DNA from: Blasia pusilla
Taxonomy: Eukaryota; Marchantiophyta; Marchantiopsida; Blasiales
NCBI GenBank assembly: GCA_050084515.1
Contig: CM114271.1
Span: 10,726,001 to 10,790,000, forward strand
Direction: 5' to 3'
Length of the DNA stretch: 64,000 nt
Shown: positions 57,832 to 64,000 of the stretch, one piece after another
How the letters are laid out: every line of letters starts with the position of its first letter
How positions within the stretch are numbered: the stretch's first letter is position 1
Translations under genes and position numbers: made by a program
The notes under the pieces: model-generated
The model's database searches: none
Told to the model about the DNA's origin: nothing
The model's input: the letters and a program-made list of their open reading frames with translations, nothing else

Positions 57832-57833
57832 GC

Positions 57834-57951
57834 TGTCGTGCGAATCCACATCGTCATACAACATACATCGCTGACATACCATACTCACATACGTACATAA
57901 CATAGACGAGAGTATCCACAAACGCAAGTGTACCACAACTCGCCCCCCTAA
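57834..57951 (-). repeat. A segment and polypurine tract of gypsy element C
   Basis: Polypurine tract TTAGGGGGGCGAG (57939-57951) and a 105-bp segment nearly identical to 57367-57472, again between tract and LTR. Confidence 0.75.
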
Positions 57952-58228
57952 CTGGTGGTTAGGTCCCTCTAACTCCCAGGTAGCCCTATACATCTACTAC
58001 ATGCTATACACCTTCTTGGGTGCCCGAATCAGAAGGCCGGGTGCTAGGTTGCCCCATCGTTAGTCGCACATGTGTAATCCATATCATGCAAAGATCAAGT
58101 CATCTACCTCTCCTAAGTACATCGAGGACAAACCCACCTTCCAAAGAGGGAACAACATCCAAACGTGAGTCAAACACATCATGTGCCAACCCCTAGAACA
58201 CCGATCACACACAACATACGGGCCTGCG

Positions 58229-59490
58229 TTACAAGAGACCACACAACATGCACCTCAAGCTAGCACGTATCATGGCTAAGCTTGGGTCAAGACCATCCAC
58301 ATTTGGAAGATGACATGGCGCACAATTATGCACATGGTCCTTCCAAACAACTCCATCACGACCCTCCAACATGAGAACTCCGAAGCTAACACTCGCGCGA
58401 CGTAAAATAGTGCGGCCTGCCGTCACATCCAACGTTGTCGGGGAAATCTGCTGCAAATACACATAGTCCCCCACATGGAACCTACGAATCGATGGTCGAT
58501 AACCTCCACCTCGAATGGTTGCATACCGCAACGTATCCCTGTGTTGAGCAATGGCAAGATTCTCAAAGGCTGTTGGCATAACTCTCCGAAAGAGCTCCGC
58601 CCATTGAGAACACACCCTCATCCACATCTCTGGGTCATCAAGGTTCACCACCTCACTAGACTCCCGGCGAATTGCTGCTGGCAAGTTTGGATCTCGGCCG
58701 TATAACAGAAAATAAGGTGAGAAGGAAGCCAAGGATGCTTGGCGATCGAACCTATACCCCATGGCTAACCATGGCAACCGAATATCCTGGTCTCCAAGAT
58801 GCCCTTCAGAGGCCATACTTGTGCAATGCCCTTTTCACCGCCTCGAACCACACGCTCAGCCAAACCATCCGCCTCTGGATGATCTCGAGACGTGGTCCGA
58901 TGATCAATCAACGCCTTGTCACACAAGACCAAACTCACCCAAACTCAGACTCGGTCGGTCAAGACTTCACGGTGGTGCACCAAAATGACTAAGCACTCTA
59001 TCCAGAAATGCATACGCGTTCCTCACTCGCTTTGTCCGTAATGCCACCAACTCAATCCACTTGGAGAAGTGCTCCACCATCACCAACACATACCGATGAT
59101 GTCGTACAGTCAACGGTGACGGTCCCGCAAAGTCCACACTCCAACGGTAACCCAACCCCATAATAGGCAAGGGGTGTAATTGTGGTGTATGGGCATTAAA
59201 TGATGCCCTCACCCGGTCACAAACCATACAACGTGACACCAATCGCTGCACTGAGTATGCATGCCACGCCACCAATACTGGCCAAGGAGTAAGCTATACA
59301 TACGCTTTACCCCAAAATGTCCCAACTCTTCATGGGAATGTCGCACAATGCGCTCTCTCTGAGCCAAATGTGGCACTACTCGTACTCTACCATCCTCCCA
59401 CACGCGGAGAATATGTGTTCCCTCCAATCGATACCTCTTAGCACGTTGAAGAACACGGTCTCGCTCCTTGGCACTCACTATGCCCGGCAC
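58229..59490 (-). pseudogene. Gypsy element C integrase and PHD finger
   Basis: IVRHSHEELGHFGVKRMYSLL and, after a frameshift, RCMVCDRVR give the HHCC zinc domain; YRWSVDFAGPSP carries the first catalytic Asp; the second lies in a damaged stretch near 58960 (LDRPS..GEF for LTDQG..GEF). KGHLGD-like EGHLGDQDIRLPWLAMGYRF, YGRDPNLPAAIRRESSEVV, HVGDYVYLQQ and the GPY/F-like part follow. CMLCGL begins the PHD finger, which then loses frame (CCV, GLAHDVFD). Same architecture as 9846-10631 and 30723-31596. Confidence 0.82.
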
Positions 59491-59559
59491 CCCCTGGTCC
59501 GTAGGAACTCCAACACCAACGCATCATCATGAATATCACGCTGATCCGCACCACCATCT

Positions 59560-59977
59560 CCAACCTTAGGATCTCAAGGTGGCCATCTACCCCTCGACTA
59601 GAGTAAGATATCATGTGGTCCTCCATACTAGAGTCCACCCCTAACCAACATAAAAAGGCGGATGCATGCCAACCTGGCACCATCTCCTCATCAACCTCGC
59701 CATGCCATCTAGCCCCTGTTGTATCCTCTTGGCTAGTACATGGGTTCCTACTCAACCCATCAGCATCAAGGTTGGCAACTCCAGGTCTATGTACCACCTG
59801 GAAGTCATACTCCTGCTCATCATCATGTTGTGTCAACACCGCTCCAAGTCCCAACCTACTCCAATCAGTGTGTAACTGAAATAGGCGCCCTCTGATAGGT
59901 CTCCTCAAGATAGGCGCCGCCACCAACTCGGGCCTTAAGCTCCACAAAAGCTCTCTCTGATCATCTCCCGGTGCCAC
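59560..59977 (-). pseudogene. Gypsy element C RNase H, centre deleted
   Basis: LVAAPILRRPIRGRLFQLHT and DWSRLGLGAVLTQHDDEQEY contain the first catalytic Asp, but the next residues are DFQVVHRPGVANLDADGLSR, the very end of the domain. The roughly 70 residues carrying the other catalytic acids are absent. Whether the loss is copy-specific cannot be told, since the other copies lack this region. Confidence 0.75.
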
Positions 59978-60900
59978 TCTTGATCTGATTTCAGCAATTG
60001 GTTCAAAGGCTTTGCCATAGCACTAAATCCCTTCACATACCTCCGATAGTAGTTCGCCAATCCCATGAATGCCCGAACTCTACTCACATCTACCGGACGC
60101 GGAATAAGTGCAATAGCCTCCACCTTTGCTTGCTAAACTCCCAAACCACCTGGATAGATCACATGACCCAAGTACTCAACATCCTCATGAAAGAACTTAC
60201 ACTTTCCTAGATGCAAACGTAGACCATGAGCTTTCAACCGCTCAAACACCATCTGCAAATGTATGTGATGCTCCTCCACCGTGTTACTGAACACCAAGAT
60301 ATCATCAATGTAACACCGAACAAAATCCAACCCTGCTAGGATCCTGTCCATCACTCTTTGAAACTCGGCAGGTGCATTCTTCAACCCAAAGGGTAAGAAT
60401 TTCCAATGGTACAAACAATCCTTGCCATGAGAGTTGACACCCCAAAATACTGTCTTGGCCTTGTCACTCTCCCGAATCGGCAATTGATGGTATCTCGCTC
60501 AAGATCCAAAGTACTGAAAATCTTTGCCTGTCCCACCACATCAAAGATCTCTCAGTGTAGGCATGGCATACCTATCGGCCTTGGTTTGCCGATTGATAGG
60601 ACGGTAATCTCCACACATCCGCCTATCCGTAGTTGCCATGCATATCCTTTTAGCGAGCATGACAGTTGGTCGATGCATACTCTCCATGCGACAACTCCAC
60701 TAATCCAGCCTCCAAAAGGTCCAACGCCCTACTCAATCAAGTCCTCTCCATATCACTATATCGGTAGGGACGACGGAAGATTGGCGATCACTAGCCAAAT
60801 CAATCCGTATACCGGTCCAACCAGAGAACCCAACTCCTTCATGCTAAAGGCAAAACAACTCCTATAAGCACGAGGAACCGTGTCAGCGCCGTTTCTCACC
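59978..60900 (-). pseudogene. Gypsy element C reverse transcriptase
   Basis: RAYRSCFAFSMKELGSLVG opens it; LPFGLKNAPAEFQRVMDRIL, the active-site CYIDDILVFSNT, HLGKCKFFHEDVEYLGHVIY and FMGLANYYRRYVKGFSAMAK follow. Stops and small indels lie near 60125 and 60500-60760. Confidence 0.88.
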
Positions 60901-61082
60901 TCCCGTAAGCTTGGGCCCAAGTAATGGCTCCCAAGTCTCCTCCACCTTTGGCACACTAGAGGGAGAGGCGATGCCATTGGTGCTAGGCAACCCCTCACAA
61001 GATGGTACACCCTTAGCTACACCATCATCTCAAGAAATAACTCCTCCACCAAAGATGAGCAACCAACTCCACATGCCCACCA

Positions 61083-62374
61083 TTACATCCCATTTACTCC
61101 AAGGATGCAAAATACTACTCTCCTCGCTTCACCGATGCCTCTACCGCCCCGGTAGCCATCGAGCTCATTACAAGGGGTGGAAGACCCACGACATAGTCCA
61201 AGTCGACGCTCGCCATACCAAGACTCAAAATCCAAGTCAAACAATTCAGGTCCATGGCCTGACCCAACACATGACGTCGTGAAGCCTCGAAATAGAAGCA
61301 ACCATTTGTCACACCAATAGCAAATCCCATCGCACGCTATCTCTCATCAGCGTTAGGCTCCACCAATCGCCGCACATGAGAATCCCATACAAGCCCCGGA
61401 CCACCTCAGAGGCATGTGACGAGGAAAACTCACAAATGTGGGTAGTGCCATCCTAGGTGGCCCACACGGTTCACCACGCCATGGGTGACCGATCAATAAC
61501 CCTCACCACTTGAGAAAGTCGCCAAGATATCAAGATACTATCCACCGTAAGGCGAGGATCCCATTTGCCAGACCGCATTATATGCTCGACGAGAACCTCC
61601 CTAGGCAACAAGTTTGTCCACCACAAGCGTGGGCGATGTGCACGCGAGCCAACTCTCAGGCCAGATCCAACAACACCGCTGGTCCAATCCAAGACCGCAC
61701 CTCATGAACACTCGCCATCATCCGGTCCGAGTGTCACCCAACAATGGAACATTCTCGAATGTAAGCTAGAGCACGTGCTCGATGGACTGAAGATGTCGTA
61801 ACACCCGTAACATCTCCCAAAACAATCGAGACCTAGGGTCATGTAATCCCTCACCACGACCAAAGACGTGTATGACCCGACATGGCCATCCAAAGAATCA
61901 CCAAATCCACAAGAGCAATTCTCTCAAGGTCCTGCGCCCCAACAATGCAATGTGTGATGGTAAAGCACGCTGGTACCCACGAATAGCCGATGGCGGCAAC
62001 AACTCAGGATACCTCCGCATCAATCGACCAATATGTCGGGATGAGACTCTCGGGCCGTCTCATCTCGCTCCACATACACGTATCTCTCCGCACAAATACC
62101 GCCCGCAACATCTGTGCCAAACCAAAGTGCTAATCCCACCAAAGAGATCTAACACACAAATGCCCTCCGGCGGATATCGCCATACAATGGGTGTAGTATC
62201 CAAAGGAGATAACCTAATGGGCAGAAGTAGGAGTCCGCCGTGGGGCCTCCTCTTCCTCGTGAGGTATAATGACCTCACACCAAGCCTCTGCACTAGGCGA
62301 TCAGCCTCTTGCCGTAGTGCACCGCTTTGAACTCCAAAGTGGCACATCCAACGATGAGGATGCCATTGCTGCAA
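61083..62374 (-). pseudogene. Gypsy element C C5-cytosine methyltransferase
   Basis: Motif I ICVLDLFGGIST (about 62130-62165), motif IV GWPCR (near 61880; PCQ in the other copies), FENVPLLGD for motif VI, SRAHRPRLWWTNLLP for motif VIII (within 61600-61660) and EASRRHVLGQAMDLNCLTW for motif X (about 61235-61295). Motif X is better preserved here than in element D. Frames shift several times and a TAG replaces the residue before FENV. It lies between protease and RT, the same place as in the other two copies. Confidence 0.85.
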
Positions 62375-62559
62375 AAATAGGGACCTGCTCTACCTCCTCA
62401 TGCGCAAGAGAATCCATAGCAGAAACATTACCCTCCAAAAAGTCTCTGGCCAAGTGACTACTCCACTAAAACCAGCCACAGATGCTAACATCTTGTTGGG
62501 GAAGACCCTCCTGGTCGAGCCCCGTAAATAAATCTCACAGAACTTGGCTCATACGTCCA

Positions 62560-62960
62560 TCCCGGATCGCCAACCAGGTAAGTAGAAGACGCTGTCTCAC
62601 CCAATAATCCATCTGAAAACCCATCGGGTACAATCGCTCCTCCAACTAGTACATCATACGACTCGGTGATGTGACTACCGCAGATACTCCCAACCGGGAG
62701 TTATCGCATGATCCGGTCTCAACTATACAGAAAACTTTTCCCGTGTCATGAATTGAGACTTATCATTGGCTCCTCCAAGTGATGTTTGAACTGGAATGGG
62801 CAAGGCTCAAGCTCGACCTCCGAATACCCAAACCAATACATGCCGCTTTCCCAACATCAAAGGTTGGGCACCGTGGTCTAACAAGACTCTATCGGTCTAT
62901 ACACTGTCTGTCAGAGGACTCACCAATCGGAAGATCCCACCGGTTGTCCAACATACATAC
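62560..62960 (-). pseudogene. Gypsy element C aspartic protease remnant
   Basis: RLVSPLTDSV, a stop, then VLLDHGAQPLMLGK corresponds to the VLLDSGAQPLMLGK of the other copies, with the catalytic-loop Ser changed to His. Badly frameshifted afterwards. Confidence 0.65.
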
Positions 62961-62999
62961 ACCAGGTGTAAGCCTCTCACGATCAATGGCTGGCCGGGC

Positions 63000-64000
63000 C
63001 GGTAATGCATCCATCTTCGCCGCCGCTCGCCAAGTAGCACCGGGTACTCAATGCTACTCTCGACATAGAGGGTCGCTCCACCGCAACACCCTCATCCACC
63101 TCAACACGTAGCAAGAATACACCCCACGTTCACACAACGTGGTCGCTAATCAAATACAGGAGCTAAGTCAACTCCTAAAGCCATCGCCTCCGTGGCCGAA
63201 AACAATAGGGATCCTAACACCGGTTGCCATCCCACATCGCATTGATGCCGCATCCGTGTCTACTACACGCGATGTAGATGCCTCGCCCCCCACTGCCGGC
63301 TCAATAGGCTGCGAGGAACCATGGATGGAGTCCTAAGCACCTCAGACAACAAGAATGACTGGGAAGCCTAGCTCGCCTCCCCCTCACCCCTCTATGGGTC
63401 CAACTCCACAGAGCACCACGTGGCTCGACGCCGAGTGGCTCCTCTCAGAATCGCGGTGATGCCTCAACCTCGGTCGCACTCGCCATATAAGAGAGATCAT
63501 CCCTCCATAAGAGGTGGAAGCCCCGCTCCCGAACTCCGATCTATCTTTGGATACCGACCATAGTAGCCAACTCGCTCCAACTACTCAATCTTGGCGACCA
63601 TAGTCGACTCTGTCAGTAGTGGTAGGGGTAGCCACCGTAGGCTCTCCAACCACCGGTCCACCTCTACCACCCCTACCACCTCTACCACCTCGGCCTCTGA
63701 GCTACTCCACCACGGCCACGGCCCGATCTCAACTCGGGATGGAGATCAAAGCAACGCTCTCGAGGATGACCTAGTCTCCCGCAATGATCACACCGAGTTG
63801 GGGCCGACGAGGCCCATCCTCCAAAGTCCGTCTCCCATCCTCTTGGGGACAAAACTTCCTAACATGATCACCTCCACATGTCCAACATGATCGCCCCTTG
63901 CTGCGGGGCAGCAAATGAAGGCAATGGTCTCTGCACAAATGTCCCTCTAGGACTTGACTGAGGTCGCGTGTACCCCCCACGACTCCCACTACTACTACCA
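63000..64000 (-). pseudogene. Gypsy element C gag end
   Basis: SCWTCGGDHVRKFCP at about 63850-63895 is a CCHC knuckle in line with CWSCGGAHHQHDC of element D. The rest is decayed; the N-terminal part of gag and the 5' LTR lie beyond the window end. Confidence 0.65.

Overview
The window is repeat-dominated eukaryotic nuclear DNA. No host gene, rRNA or tRNA was recognised; almost every coding trace belongs to a transposable element. Intron-containing genes, TATA boxes, plant-type CACTA, MULE-like, copia and gypsy elements, and gypsy elements carrying a cytosine methyltransferase suggest a streptophyte. A charophyte alga of the Chara type is my best guess, partly because the arrays of palindromic repeats resemble what I remember of predicted Chara proteins; this is unverified.

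Layout. (1) 1-3131: two decayed 3' pieces of an intron-containing element here called the 'AMT element' (amino-methyltransferase-like), plus palindromes. (2) 3230-5330: MULE-like transposase copy on the minus strand, split by a small CACTA-like insertion. (3) 5387-7889: an anonymous stretch, then palindrome arrays and the promoter of a third AMT copy. (4) 7890-38039: a copia element that separates that promoter from its start codon at 38098. The copia is itself split at 9014-37323 by a 28.3-kb nest delimited by gypsy LTRs. The nest holds AMT copy 4 (10632-16798, minus), a second MULE-like gene (about 16850-20500), a 190-bp TC microsatellite, a CACTA transposon (to 30722), a plus-strand gypsy fragment (30723-32352) and the gag-protease-methyltransferase part of the outer gypsy. 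(5) 38200-45600: a plus-strand gypsy element with gag, protease, C5 methyltransferase and reverse transcriptase. (6) 45600-57366: a second copia element interrupted by AMT copy 5 (48729-56532). (7) 57367-64000: a third gypsy copy on the minus strand reading LTR, PHD finger, integrase, RNase H, RT, C5 methyltransferase, protease, gag.

Two gene systems stand out. The gypsy family has the order gag - protease - C5-cytosine methyltransferase - RT - RNase H - integrase - PHD finger, combining a DNA-methylation writer with a putative histone-mark reader in one retroelement. The AMT family has an N-terminal coiled coil, a ParB-like DGNHR module and a split class-beta N4/N6-type methyltransferase fold. 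It is present in at least five pieces, and its promoter and introns are packed with a near-perfect 27-bp palindrome at regular spacing. Nearly all copies carry stops or frameshifts, so this is mostly a record of past activity.
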